Below, piece by piece: positions 1 to 13,100 of a DNA stretch of 64,000 nucleotides (position 1 is the first letter of the stretch; every line of letters begins with the position of its first letter). The notes under the pieces are model-generated. The model was not told the DNA's origin. It made no database searches and saw nothing but the letters and a program-made list of their open reading frames with translations. Location of the stretch: NCBI GenBank assembly GCA_031213475.1, contig JARUPZ010000016.1, positions 10,370,270-10,434,269 of the forward strand, given 5' to 3'. The position numbers and the translations under genes were made by a program. Origin of the DNA: Nereocystis luetkeana (taxonomy: Eukaryota; Sar; Phaeophyceae; Laminariales; Laminariaceae).

Positions 1-524
1 TTCGTCCCAACCATCTGACATTTTCAAATTAGACTACATTTTAGTGAAGAGCAACTAAAGCTGTGTTGGACTAAGCCAAGAGCAACGAAGGCGTCGTTAG
101 CTTGTTTTTTTCGTGCTCGTCTCTGTCTTTAGTGGCTCTTTGTGCCTCGGATACTGCACCACAGAGTGTTTGATATCACTAAGAGGCTTCGGGCCAGAGG
201 CTAAAAAAAAAAGGGTGTAAGATTCAACGTAATAAATCTGGAGTCTGTGGAGCGGGATAGTGGGATTGTATCTCAACATTTACGGAAGGCATGCTTGGTC
301 AGGGGATACACACGAGTAGAAGAGAGAACGAGTTTGGCTGAGGTTGGAATCGCTCATATCAAAGCCCCTTCTTGCTGATATTCCAAGCGGGAATACGGCA
401 GAGGGCTGCCTCGCCCATGGCAGCGCGTAGACCGTGTGCGTTCGAAGCCACAATAACTTATCCAAAACCAAGAGTGAGTAGGACCGAAAAAAACAAAGGA
501 ATTACTATTTTTCGAAACGTTCAC
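1..524 (-). other. BIG intron following exon 35; no exon recognised
   Basis: Starts at the GTGAAC donor and runs off the left edge. I looked for the expected C-terminal helices and found none in any frame; open frames here are short and unlike the family. Confidence 0.6.
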
Positions 525-3500
525 CTGCGCGAAGGGCCACCCTGCGCCGCCTTCCACAGGCTCTCCGGTCTCCACATCCATACCGCAAGCAAGGACCACG
601 AGCGTTTGCAGCAGCAGGTTATATCCCGCCACCTGCCCCGTCACCGCACACCGGACGATCAGGGAGGGGGTGGGGGGGAGGGCGGTGCGCCCACGTTGCG
701 CAGCGAAAAGTTTGGTCAGATAGCGTCCGTTCGGTGTACGGCAGGTGCGAGTCACACCATGCCGTTGTTGTTCACAAAAACAAGCTCGTCATACGTAGCA
801 CGGCGGTGTTACTATAAGCAAAGCTGCTATTAATTTAGACTTATTATTTATTTATACTGCTTCCGACCCCCCCACGTAAATGCCAACGCCACGTGACCAT
901 TGCCCAAATTTAAAAAGCACACGGGTACAATCTCGGCGACTCAAGCATTTATCGCCGCATGAGCTATCGAACGCTTCATTCAAACACTACATTACGCGAC
1001 AGTGGATAACATCTTCAGACTCGAACATTGAGAATGTGGTCATTCATACACACGGAAACTTGAGTAGGACACACCCTGCCATACTACACATTCGAGCCTG
1101 GCCCAAAAGGAGGCATGTCGTAAAGCGCTGTCGCAAACTGTACCCTACCCCTGTTTCACACACTATCCAATAGGGTTGGGCACTGGGTGACTCGGCCAGT
1201 AGCGACTATGCTGTCGTCGAAATCAATCTGTGTACTGGATTGCAGGAGTACACATACTGTCCCTCCTCTCTCCGTTCTCCGCCCGAAACGCACCTGGTGG
1301 ATTTCCGTGCTATAATATGGCGTGTTTCTTGGGCGTACGTAATATAAAAACTACTGGCGAATATACTGGCGAGGTCAGTCAGTAGACTACTACTGCCAGT
1401 ACATACTGTGCCAGTGCCCAACCCTGGCTTTAAGCACTATCCAACCCTTGATTCAAACACAATCCAACTCCTGTTGTAAACACTTATACCACGGAAATAT
1501 CATAATCTATCTATCTACAGATAGATCATCTAGTTCCTCCCCTACGGTTGCGAGAGGTTGGGCACGATCTGCATGGTACAGATACAAACCAGAAAACACG
1601 TGCCAGATCATGCAGAATATATGGCTCCCACCCGGTAACATGAGCTAGATCATATAGATCAGGAATAGAGCTATCTGCTCTGAAAAATCTAATCATAAAC
1701 TGTGGGAATGATCTGCAGATGATCTATCTGTCCCGAGGTGAGGAAATATCTGTTTCGAACAATGTCCAACCCCTATTTCAAACACATCCAACCCCTATTC
1801 AAGGTTGATTGCCTCGGGGGAGGGGGGGGGTATCCGTGTATCTGTGCAAGGCAGGTGCGAGCCACGGCATGGGCGTTGCTGTGGCACAAAATAAGCTCAC
1901 CATCGCACAGCGGTGATACCCCGCTACAGTAAGGGCATCGAAGAAAGTCTCCGTCATGCAAAGAACAAGTTATGGACCGAAATTATCTTGACAAGATCGT
2001 CCTCTTGACCCTGGTACTATATTATATATCACCCACGCGAGGCCCCAACAGCGCCACCCGGGGAGGATATAATCCCATCCCCGCATCATGCACCCTTCTA
2101 TACATTTTAAAGATCAGCATTGGAGGCGTTCTACGATAGAGGTTCACCCTGAATTTTCTGAGGCTCCTGCTCCATATCCCACCCGAAAACTGACTTCGGC
2201 AAAAATCAAATTGCATCCCGATGAATATAATCCCAAGGCCCAAGTATACAAGAAAGTCGTTTTTCGAATCAAGATTGGCATTGCGACGATTTTGGGTTAA
2301 GAAACCCCCGTCATTCGAAAAACATTCTAGTGGAAATGTGCTACCTCTATCGTAGAACGCTTCATTGGTAGTGTTATTTATGAAGTAGTTGCAAATCTAA
2401 TTGGCGCAGTCCAATGGCAACAGTCAGACGCCGATGTTTGCGCTCGTACATACCTGGTACAGACATGGTCGAGAGACACAGAAAAAGGCATAGTCGACGT
2501 GCCATGCAGCTTGCAGACCCGCTTATGACAATCTAAGAAAAAGTCGAATCCTCTCTCACAGACAGCGGGCGTATATATGAAGGCTTACCTCTTGCTCTAG
2601 CATAGGGCAGAGTGCGACAGGCTGCCCTCTCGTCATGAACCCCACGCGCCCAAGCGCCCTCCTGAGGTTGTGGTGGCGGTTGAACTGGAGCGCAGTCACG
2701 CTGGCGGCCTGAAGGAAACAAATACAGGGAGGGAGCCGGACGACGCGGCGCAAACAAACAGAGGGGCTGAGACGAACGAATAGCTACTGTACAAGCAATG
2801 AGTACATATCTCCCCAAGAACGACATTCTTCCATTTAGATCCTACCCGCACGGTTTGTGGGACAAAAGTGCTTCGAATTAGTGTGTGTGATTTTGTTTCG
2901 CAGCATTTTTTTTACGGGGGGGGACTAATGTTGGAAGCAGAACCCACGGTGGACTACAAAAGCAGACATCCCCCTATGGTCACCCATTCCAAATGTGTCC
3001 TTTACCCCCCTATTTAATAGTAGGAGCGGTAGAAAGGCTAGGTACAATTAGAAAAAACAAACAAAAAACAGGTCTCTACCCGAAATCGACACAACCGCGC
3101 GTGGTTTGGAAGGTAAACCAGCGAGTCGCAAGAAGTCGCGCAAAAAATCGAGCAGATTTGTTTCGCCCCAACCACGTCAGCCGCGTATGCCTTCCTTTGT
3201 GTCAACAGCGCATGCTCTCGTTTGTCGACAGGGTGTGCTTCTCTCCACCGAAATAACACGACTCTCTCTGCCGAAATCACACGAAACGAAACAAAGAAAA
3301 CATGAACAAATGAAAAAATGAAACAAAAACTCTCCCTGTCTGGTACCACCCGCCTTCCCGGCCCCCCGACCGCCACCGCCAAACATCAACCCAACACACA
3401 ACCGGTCAACCCGTCGGCCAAACACAACAAATCCGAACTAAGCAAAATCAAGCAAGACAAAACGAAAGCTCTCTCTGTCTGGCCCATCCCCCTTCCCCGG

Positions 3501-6500
3501 CCCCTAAATGCCACCGCCAAACAGCAGCCCCCCACACAACAGCTCGGTTGGTCGGTCGTTCGCTCCATCACCTCCAGCGCAGCGAGAAGGTCGACCAAGT
3601 TCTCCTCCGACAGCCCGTCCAGACATCTCTTCCTCACCACCCAGTGCACCAGCCGCTGCATGCGGAGCGACACCACAAGCATCGTCATCAACGCCCTCAA
3701 ATTCGGCCTCCTCTCCACCTCCACTCCCCCTTCTTCCTCCTCCTCACCGTACCCATTCTCGCTCCCCTCGTCCCCTCCCCCCCCTCCGCCACCGCCTCCT
3801 CCTGCCCCCCCTGCGTCGAACCCGCCATCCGAAACCTGGTCGAGAGGGGACACCATCACTACGTCCCCGCCAACCATGTTATCAGCAGACGTTGCTACCG
3901 TCTCTTGTGTAACTCCCCCATTGTCCCCATCAGCAACGCCACCCGCTTCTTGCAACTCCTGCTGTTGCTGTTGGTGCTGCGGTTGCGCTAGCTGGTCTCT
4001 CTCCTGGGTACTATCCCTGCGTTCCCCATCTCCCGCGCCTGGGTTTCTACCGCCTTCGGAAGCTTCGGCACCGTTTTCCTCCCCTTCTTCCTCCTCTCCC
4101 CCGCCAGCAGCCTGAAGTTCTCCCCAGCTGGATTCGGATTCGGGTTTGGCAGAAGCCGGCTCGGCGGCAGGAGAGGACTGCTCCTTCAAACGCACGGTAT
4201 TTGACAATCGGAAAGCCCGCACCACGATAACGAAAAAAATATTAGTACAAGGCAGTCACATGTCACGGCATGTCAGCCCGACACAGCATGTGTCACGGTA
4301 TACCAACACACCACAATAGTGTCGCACGGAATATCGGCACACCATAAATGTATCTGGTAGTATGCTACCTGGTACAATATATCAGAACACCGCAATTACA
4401 CTATCAATATTAAATAATAAATACCAGGTATCTTACGTCACACGCCCCTCCTACGGCATTACTCTCCATTTCGATAGTAATCTTCCCTCCCCTTCCCCCC
4501 TCTCTCCCCTCCCTCCCCTCCCCCTCCCCCCCCGACCACAGACGGTCAAGCCGTGGCTACCACGTGGTTCATACCTCGGCAGACGGCTCTGCGCTCTCCC
4601 TCCACGTCGGAGAGGGAAGGCCTCCGCCAGGAGACGAGGAAGTGGTGGATCCGGTGGAGGCTGGGCTCTCCGGTGCGATGTGGAAAGGTTTGTTGAGCAG
4701 CTCCAAGGGGAGGTTGTCGTGCATGATGGCGCACAGGCTGGACGTCAGGCAGTCCCAAATGGTGTATTCCTCCTGAGCGTGGTGGTTGCGGTAGCGGCGG
4801 TAGCGGCGGCAGCGGTGGCAGCGGTGGTGGCGGTGGTGGTGGGGGGGTAATGGTGGTGGCGGTGATGGTGTTGGTGGCGGTAGTGGTGGCGTTGGTGGTG
4901 TGGTGTTGGTAGTCGTATTGGCGGTGTTGGTGTGGGTGTTGGTGATGGTTGTAGTGGTGGTGGTGATGGCGGCGGCGATAGTAGTGCGGTGGTGGCGGTA
5001 GTATTACGATGGTGGCGGTGGCAGCAGCAGCAGCAGCAGCAGCGGTGGGGTGGAGCGGAGAGGGGTTTGCTAACGGTAGAGTCTGTGTGTGTGGGGGGGT
5101 GTCGTTGGAGGCAGCGCAAAGGCAACGACGGCTAGGGTAAAATGCCACTTTTAATAATGAAAACACACACATCCGGGAAGATGGTGTACTCATATCGGAG
5201 CGGCATGGCCGTAGTCGTACGGGGATCAGGGTTGGAGCGAGAGCAATCTTTTGCCGTTGCATGAATCGAAAATGACCCATCTCTTTGACTCCAAGCGATA
5301 CAAATGTCGTCTCCGAAACGTGAATGCAGTTTTCAACCAAGCAAGTGAAAAAAAACGCGGTACTCGTGATCGTCCCAAGAAATCAAAAATAATAATCTCC
5401 AGCCAACCAACACGACCGCAAAAAGCACGACAACAGTCCAGACGTCCGACCTATCCTGGTCTAGATCATCTAGATCATCATCTAGATCCTAAGTTGCCGT
5501 TATGAGGTGCTATGCAGGATCTGTACAGTACAGATCCAACCCAGTAAACATGTCCTAGATAATGCAGATTATACGACTCCCACCCGGCAACACGAGCTAG
5601 ATCCTACAGATCATACAAATCATACATATCAGGAATACCCTAAGGACCCCGAGATCGCATCACACCAAGGTTGCAAAAATGAGTTTCAGGGGAAAAAAAT
5701 CGATCCACAGCTAAGCTTTACTTTTAGTTTCTCCAATGCGTCAGGAGCATATCTTCCCAGAACGATCTAGATCATGAAACGGGAATCGATGACCTGTCCG
5801 CGACGTGTGTGGCAGTCTAACACCGAGGTGTGCAGCAGGCTGATAACATTGAGCTTTTACTCACCACACCACCCGACACAAGACGGCATGCTAAGCGTCG
5901 AGGAAACAGCAACACATTTTCAATCGTCGGTCGGTACACTCACATCCTTGCCCTCCTGAGTCAAGTCTGTCACGCCGCCTTCCTCTTGTCCAGGGGCCGC
6001 TTGTCGTCGAATGATGGTCGCCGACGCGACAGGGAAGGACTTGTGCATGGACGTCACGAAGCGCCCGAGCGACCTCAAGGCGATGCGAGCTAGCACCTCC
6101 GACTCTTGGCAGATGCAGCGCTGCGGCGGGGCAGTATCGCGTGAACGTCGACAATAGCCACGGAAGGCAGATGGCAAGAAGCGTTACCATTAGCATAGAC
6201 GGAGAGACACGGAAAAGGGGCCACCAAAACCTAACCTCAAATTCACCAAAAAATCAAACCCTAACCCGAAACTCGAGATCAAAGTCTAAACCAAGATCAA
6301 ACCAATCGCCCTCCTGTCCCGTCAAAGAGGGAAATGCACGCGATATCCTGCCGGCGTCAAGTAAAAAGGGACGCACTCGTCGACGAAGCGCAGCCATCAC
6401 AACAGCTACAACAACTTTTTCGAGGCGGAAGCATGTATCATGAGAGCAGACGAGAGCGACCATATGATAATATTGACCACAGGGGACACACTCAAGTAGC

Positions 6501-9500
6501 CCCAGCCCCCTCCCCCTCTCACCCTAGCCCATTCCACCCCCTCCTCCTCTCCCCACTCAAGCCCCCCGCCCCCCCCCCCCTCCCCACCCCAGCCCGTATC
6601 ACACACCTTACCCCCCCTCCTTCCCGGCATTGTAGGGATGCGAGGGTCTATGGCCATACGACTACGGCCATGCATGAGATCGAGTACATCTCTCCTGTTG
6701 AGTACACCCCCCCCCCCCCCCCCCCTCTCCTCCACCTCCGCCCAACCGCCGGTTCAGTCGAGTCCAGTCCTCCCTTACCTGGTGAAGCGCCAAGACCTCC
6801 GGCAGCAGAGGCAGCGTCGTGGTCCCATACTTGAAGAAAACATCGAAACACATGTCCAGCAAGGGCTCCGCCATCGTCGCAGTCCACCCTGTCTCCTCCG
6901 CCAAGGCCGTCGCCCCCCGCTGGGGGGCGGTCACGCGCGGGGAACGTCTCGCGCTGCCGCCGCCGCCGCCACCGCCGCCGCGGGTGATGCTGCCGCTGCT
7001 GCCGCCGCCGCCGCCACCGCCCCTAAGCGCCGCGAAGGGGCTGCTGAGAATACCCCACCCGCTGCCCGCCTGCTTTTTGTTTGTTTTGTCGAACATATGG
7101 GATGCACACGAAGCTGCCGAACATGAGTTTTGAGGGAATTTTGATATATCACCTCTGAGGTGTGTGTGTATAGCCCCGGTTGGACCTGTACTGCACAGAT
7201 CCTGCACAGCATCTCATAGCAGGAGCTTTGGATCTAAATGGCCTAGATGATGCACTGTACACAGAGAGATAGCTAGTGATATGTGTACCATGTGTGCAAC
7301 AGAAATCATGTTGTCATGGTCGGAGATTCCGGGTGGTTGTCATGGCTATTGTTGTTGTTGTCATTGTTGTTGTTGTTCTCGCATGAACTCATAGCCAAAA
7401 TCTACTCCGCCGTCACAAGACAGCCTCCAATAACTCTGGAGTGGAAGAATACATGCTACCGCAGGAAAAAAAAGAAGGTATTGTGGTCGAGTGTCGTGTC
7501 AACGATATGGTGGTGTCATCGTCGGAGGTTTGGATGGTAGTCAACGGCATGACGGTGTCATGGCCGGAGGTTTGGGCGGTGGCAGTAGAGGGATAGGTTT
7601 AGGTCCCGTACAGGGTAGTGGGCACGGTCACGTTCGGTTGTTCGGGAAGCAGAGCGTCGTGAAGCAAAGGACGACATGAAAGACGCGAGACTTTGGGGGA
7701 AGTGACGAAAGACGGGCACTACTCGAATTGGGCCCAAGAAGAGGTGGCCGCGAAACGAAACCGCAAAAAAGGCGGGCTCTCTTAACGAGGAGCAAGGGTT
7801 GACAGATCTGTTTCAAAAGACAAGACCCCCACGAGGAGGTGGCCGCCACGTGCAGCGACATCTCTGTTATTCCCTCTACCCCTCACCTCCCATTTCAAAT
7901 ATCACCACCTCCTATATCTCCTACCCTCCATCCCCCATCTTGACCATCTATCCCCCCCCCTCGTCTCCCGCCTTACCACCGCCTTCTTCGCCGCCCTCTG
8001 CTCCTCCTCCGCCACCTTAGCCGCCGCACAACCCCTACCCCCCACCCCCCATCCCCTATCCCCTACCGTCCCCTCTCCCCTCTTACCGCCGCCTTCTTGG
8101 CCGCCTTCTCCTCCTCCTCCACCGCCTTAGCCGCCGCCAGCCTAGCCGCCTCCTCCTCCTCCGCCGCCGCCGCGGCCGCCGCCACATCCCTCGGATCATC
8201 TTCCTGCCCCGGCCACTCCGAAGAGAGAGGCCGGGTTGGATCGGTGATGGCGTTCTCGAACACCGGGCTCACCACCCCTCGGAACAATAGGCCCCACGTT
8301 TGCGGCGAAAATATGGCACCGTGCTCGTCAAGGATGTCGGAAAGAGCGGCGAGAGCGCTAGTCCGGACGGGCGGGCGGGGGTCGCCCATCGCTTCCGACA
8401 GCCCGAACAGGAGAGGCCACCAGAGCTAGGAGGGGTAGGGACAGGATAGCGACAGGGTTGGGGTTAGGGTTGGGGATAGTACGGGCACTGTCGGGGGCTA
8501 GCGTTGGGGAAGGACTGGGATCGGAAGCGGGAGTAGCACCAGAGCTGTGACGTGTGAGGGCAGTGGTCGGGGTTGGGGATATGTTTGGGATTGGGTCTGG
8601 GGATAGCCTCAGAGCTGGGAGGGCTGGGATTAGGGCAGGGTTAGGGGTAAGACGAGGGTGGGGATAGTGTCAGGGAAAGGGTTTTAGGATTCCCACCTAG
8701 GTTAGGGATATGGATAGCGCTTGGAGTCGGGAGAAGAAATAGGGATGGTAACAAGAGGAAGGGAGGGGTATGGATATAGAGTGAGGGTGATGGTTTACGG
8801 TTTAATTGATCGTGTTCGAAACGAAAACCGAAAGTAGCAGAAAAGTCTGACGAGTAGACTAACCCTAGCCCAACACCAGTGCGAGGCGGTGGAACACCAC
8901 CGCGAAGGGCTGAAACGCATATCCGCATCAATATTACCTGGAGGTAGACGAGCTCGTGCCCCGCATTGCCAGACTCGCCCGCTGCCGCCATGGCCTCCGC
9001 CGTCGTGGCCTGGCCGGTGCTGATGTGCCCCAGGAGCGCCTGCGTACACGCAACCATTGCAACCATTTGCACATTACGCAGATAATCATCTAGATCATCT
9101 GAATCATCTAAAGATTCCTCTACTGTAGATCCTATGTTCAATCCCGCGAAGAGACTTTGTGCAAGAGCCGCATCATACCAGATCATACAGATCATACAGA
9201 ACATGCAGATCCCATCCGGCACAAACACGTGCACAATAGTTGGTTTACGGGAGGAACGCCTGCCGCACATGCAATCTGTTGTAGATCACGATCTAGATCC
9301 GATATTTTGGCGTTATGGGATGCGGTGCAAGGGCCTCGTCGTACGCATTCCACTCCACAAACTTGACCTACCTCGCACAAATAGATCGTACATATTATAT
9401 CTCCACGAAATGGAGATATGGGTCTACGTGTCTCGATCCGTCTTCTACGTGCAATGATCAGATGGCTTCCTTCGTCTTATTTGGCCGCCCCTTGAGCCCA

Positions 9501-10159
9501 TTAATCATTGGCTTGCTCCTCAACAATAATTGGCCGGGTGCTAAACAATCATTGGCTGGCCCCTTAATCTTCATTTGGGTGCGATTGGCTTCCTCCTTCA
9601 TCTTCATTGGCTGGCTGAATAGTCTGATCACTGCTCATATTTGGGTGGCTTTTTCGTCCCCATTGGCACCATTGCCTGGCACCCTAACTATGGTTGGCTG
9701 GCTTCATAGTCGCGATTGGTTTGCTCAATAATACTACTGCAATGTCGGCAGGGAGTGCAGCGGGTACACGACAACCATCACGACAAGACGACGACAGCCG
9801 CACCAAAGTGGGGCTCCCCAACTATCGGGCTGCAATACCGTTCGTCCAAACAGAGTGCGGTACCGCACGACATCGCTAACAAACTACCTATCATACCCAT
9901 AACTATGCTCCTATTATTACGGAGGGCCATAGTAAATAGGACCTACGGTACACACAAGAACCTACATATTTCCCTATTCTTACCAACAATATTTGGTCCT
10001 ATTTACTATGGTCTCCCGTAATAATAGACTACAATCAGGACTTACGGGAGGCAGAATCTCCAGGTCCCCCTGGGCCAGGTGACCGGCGCACGCCTTGAGC
10101 TTTTCAATCGACTGCAGGGCCAGATCCGCGTCACCCCCTTCCAAAAACGCCACCAGACA
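525..10159 (-). CDS. ARFGEF1/2-like (BIG): BIG exons 27-35: HDS3/HDS4 helical repeats, incomplete at window edge
   Basis: Exons: 10159-10046, 9039-8938, 8425-8087, 6919-6779, 6120-5944, 4772-4575, 4183-3572, 2708-2589 and 632-525; all junctions are phase 0. Family blocks: [12 protein letters not shown] and [17 protein letters not shown] (exon 29), [12 protein letters not shown] (exon 30), [15 protein letters not shown] (exon 31), [17 protein letters not shown] (exon 32), [12 protein letters not shown] (exon 33), [12 protein letters not shown] then MLEQE (exon 34). Exon 29 holds a Glu/Ala run that could form a charged helix. Exon 33 (612 bp) is mostly low complexity (Glu, Gly and Gln runs) before the conserved helix; its acceptor at 4183 is approximate. 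Exon 35 ([18 protein letters not shown]) is the weakest match and is kept because splice phase and order agree. No further exon was seen in 1-524. Confidence 0.85.
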
Positions 10160-13100
10160 CTGCGAGCAAAACCCAAAAAAACAGAGGAAAGCAACAGAAA
10201 GAGTTACAAGGGTAAAATTTTACATGCAGATACACGAAAACAAACATGCACACGTCGGACAGGCAGATCACGATATGTCTGTCTACAATGGGTCATTCAG
10301 TTTCTCAGCTGCACTTTTGAGATGTCGCGCAAGATCTGTGTATCATAGTACACATCCAACCCAGAAAAATGAGCTAGATTTTGCAGGTTATACAGCTCCC
10401 ACCCGGCAATGAGCTACATGAGCTACAGACCACACAGATCAGGAGAACATTTTCCCTATAAAAGATCTAGGTGACCAAGTTGGGATTTGATCTATCTGAT
10501 CTACTCCCAAGCGACAATGTGAGCTACAGGTCACACATATCAGAAGTACATTTTCCCTAAAATATCTAGATGATAAAAGTGGAGGTCTCATCTATCCGAT
10601 CTATCTGATCTGTCCCGTGTGTGGAAACGTATCAAGTAGGCGTCAAACGACAATACTCTTCCTCTTACGTCACTGCAAATCCTCAAATGTTTGCCACACA
10701 ACTGTACTTCGAAGTAGTTTTGAAACAAAAAAACGGGCACGCACTTCTTGCAGCCATTCTTGTAAGACACGTGACAGGAACCGGACAGAATCGACTATTA
10801 ATAGAAATCCAACAGAACTGCAAATATATCCAACAGGGCAACCGAATACAACGCAGTAGAACCGAATACTATACAACAGAGAGAAATCGCATACGAAGTA
10901 CTCAGATGTAACCGAATGGATCCAGCCATACACGAAGACATCCGAACACAAAATACCCAAATAAAGCCGTGATACAGTGCGACCTGATGCCATGGCATTG
11001 ACACAACGTGCCCCCCATACAGTAAAACTGGCTGAAACCGAATACAACCAGATGGAACCAGAACCGCAAAAAAAAAATCGGAATCGCGTCGGTCACCTTC
11101 GTAACGTCGAGGAAGTCGTACACCAAGGAGCCCATGTCTTCGTCTACAAGCCTCCTCACGACCTCCCACGCCTGGTGGGGCAGCGTCGAGCGGTAGCTGC
11201 TCTCCTTAGCCGCAAGGGACAGCACCGACAAAATGCTCTTCCACCCAGACCGGATGTAGCCCGATCGCGCCTGTAAGACATCCCCGTCACGTTTCGAATC
11301 AGGGAGAGCGAGCTTGGAGTGAAACTGTTGCGCACATCCGTCAGGTGACGATCAGCAGCAGTAGGATAACCCAACCATCCACCGTGGATCATCCACTGTA
11401 GATCAGGGTCAGCACCGAGAAAACGCTTCACCAGCCGGGCCGGGTGCAGAAGGCTGACCGCGCCCTTTTCACCGTTAGGGTTCGCAGCCGCGGAGGGCGG
11501 AGATAAAAGCTACACACATCGAAGGTATCGCCATGTACTATTTCGTAGATCATTTAACGAGCTATTACTAGATCATCTAGATCATCTAGATCATCTGGAT
11601 CATCTGGATCATCTGGATCATCTCGATCATCTAGATCATCTCGATCATCTAGATCATCTAGATCAGAGGCAGCGCCAAAAAAAAAATGTTTCCAGCCAGA
11701 CCGGGTGAGGCCTGATCGCACCCATTATACCGTTCACGTTTGGAATCGGGGGGGGCGGCGAGGGGGGAAGGGTACTCCTAGTCATGCATGGTCGTTGTCG
11801 TATGAGCATAGACCCTCGCATCCCTACAGTGCCAGGCTAGAGGGTACGCATTATCATGCATGGCCGTAGTCGTATGACCATAGACTCTCGCATCCCTACA
11901 ATGCCGGGACGGAGCACGTCGGTTTTGCACCCACCAGGCAGACATTGCTTGCACCAAGCGCGAAGCGCCGTGAGGTGTTGGGCCAGTCGCATGAAGGGTG
12001 AGCGGCATCCTACTAAGAGCCGCTTTTGAGGCGGATTTTCTTGCATATGGATGACAACGTCAATTAATTGATTCAATTTCTGGTGTGGCCAGTGCCAGAG
12101 ACAGCAATGGGTTCACTGTGTAACTGCTTCGTGGGTGCCTTACCGTGCACACACTACGTGATACGATCATCCCCCTTGCGCGGAGGGAAGGTTCTCCCGG
12201 CACACAAAATGACGTAACTCAACCGCCAGCCGTGGTGACCGCCAAATAAAATAAAATAAAATAAATGGTACCCTGGCTGTCTAGCCCACGTAGTGATCGG
12301 CGTCTTTTTATAGCGTCGTCGCCAACCGACGCCAACCCAACCTAGACATATACCAGGTAACACGATAATGATTCGCTGTTTCGGTTGAGGTAAAGAAAAA
12401 CTTAAATAAACGTTTTTTTGACGATCATCAGCAAGCGAACGTGGCGGAAGAAACCCAAACCTGGGTACCAGGTGTACACATACATAGACAGCACCACTAT
12501 TACGGGGGACCATAGTTAATAGGACCTACCTGGGTACCAGGCGTACACATACATAAACAGCACCACTATTACGGGGGACCATAGTTAATAGGACCTATGG
12601 TACACATAAAAACCTATACAGTAAACTATTTTTACGAACAATTTTAGGTCCTATTTACTATGGCCCCCCGTGATACTAATTGATACGTATGAGGACCTTT
12701 CATCGACGAATAGATTGTATAAACGCTTCTTGCATTCAGCGACAGAGTGATACTAACACACAGCAACAGGCCGCCACTGCCGGAGTCGAGTGGGGCGTGT
12801 CACAGCGATACATAGCGATGAAGCCAGACCAAACACCAGAGAAAAAAAGAGACGGAGCAAACAGGAACGGCGCTCCCACAGGCCCCCCTCCCCCACCCTC
12901 ACCTGCACGAGGTTCTGCAGGCAGTCGAGGATCAAGACCTTGATGTCCTTGTGTTGGGTGGCGACGAAGACCGACTCGAACGGGCACAGGAAGAGCCTCT
13001 GGAAGTTGAAGTCCCTCAACTCCTCCTTGCAGACGAACTTTAAAGCCAGCTGCTTCAAGGAGTCCACGGCGTACTCCGCAACCTGCGAAACCAAAAACAC

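Larger units (their letters stand above)
633..2588 (-). other. BIG intron between exons 34 and 35
   Basis: Holds the hAT-like unit and a family B copy, separated by a ~24-bp direct repeat, CACTATCCAACCCCTGTTTCA-like, near 1140-1165, 1434-1480 and 1762-1800. Two GAGGTTCACCCTGAATTTTC-like segments near 2140 recall a repeat seen again at 21790-21850 (CTACGATAGAGGT, AATTT(C/T)CTGAGGCTC). Confidence 0.6.

Noticed and set aside
3318-4115. 265-codon plus-strand open frame rich in Pro and Ser
   Set aside because: It is the antisense shadow of BIG exon 33, whose low-complexity coding keeps the other strand open.
8430-8670. True telomere or subtelomere
   Set aside because: The TTAGGG-like words are few and degenerate and lie within a BIG intron.
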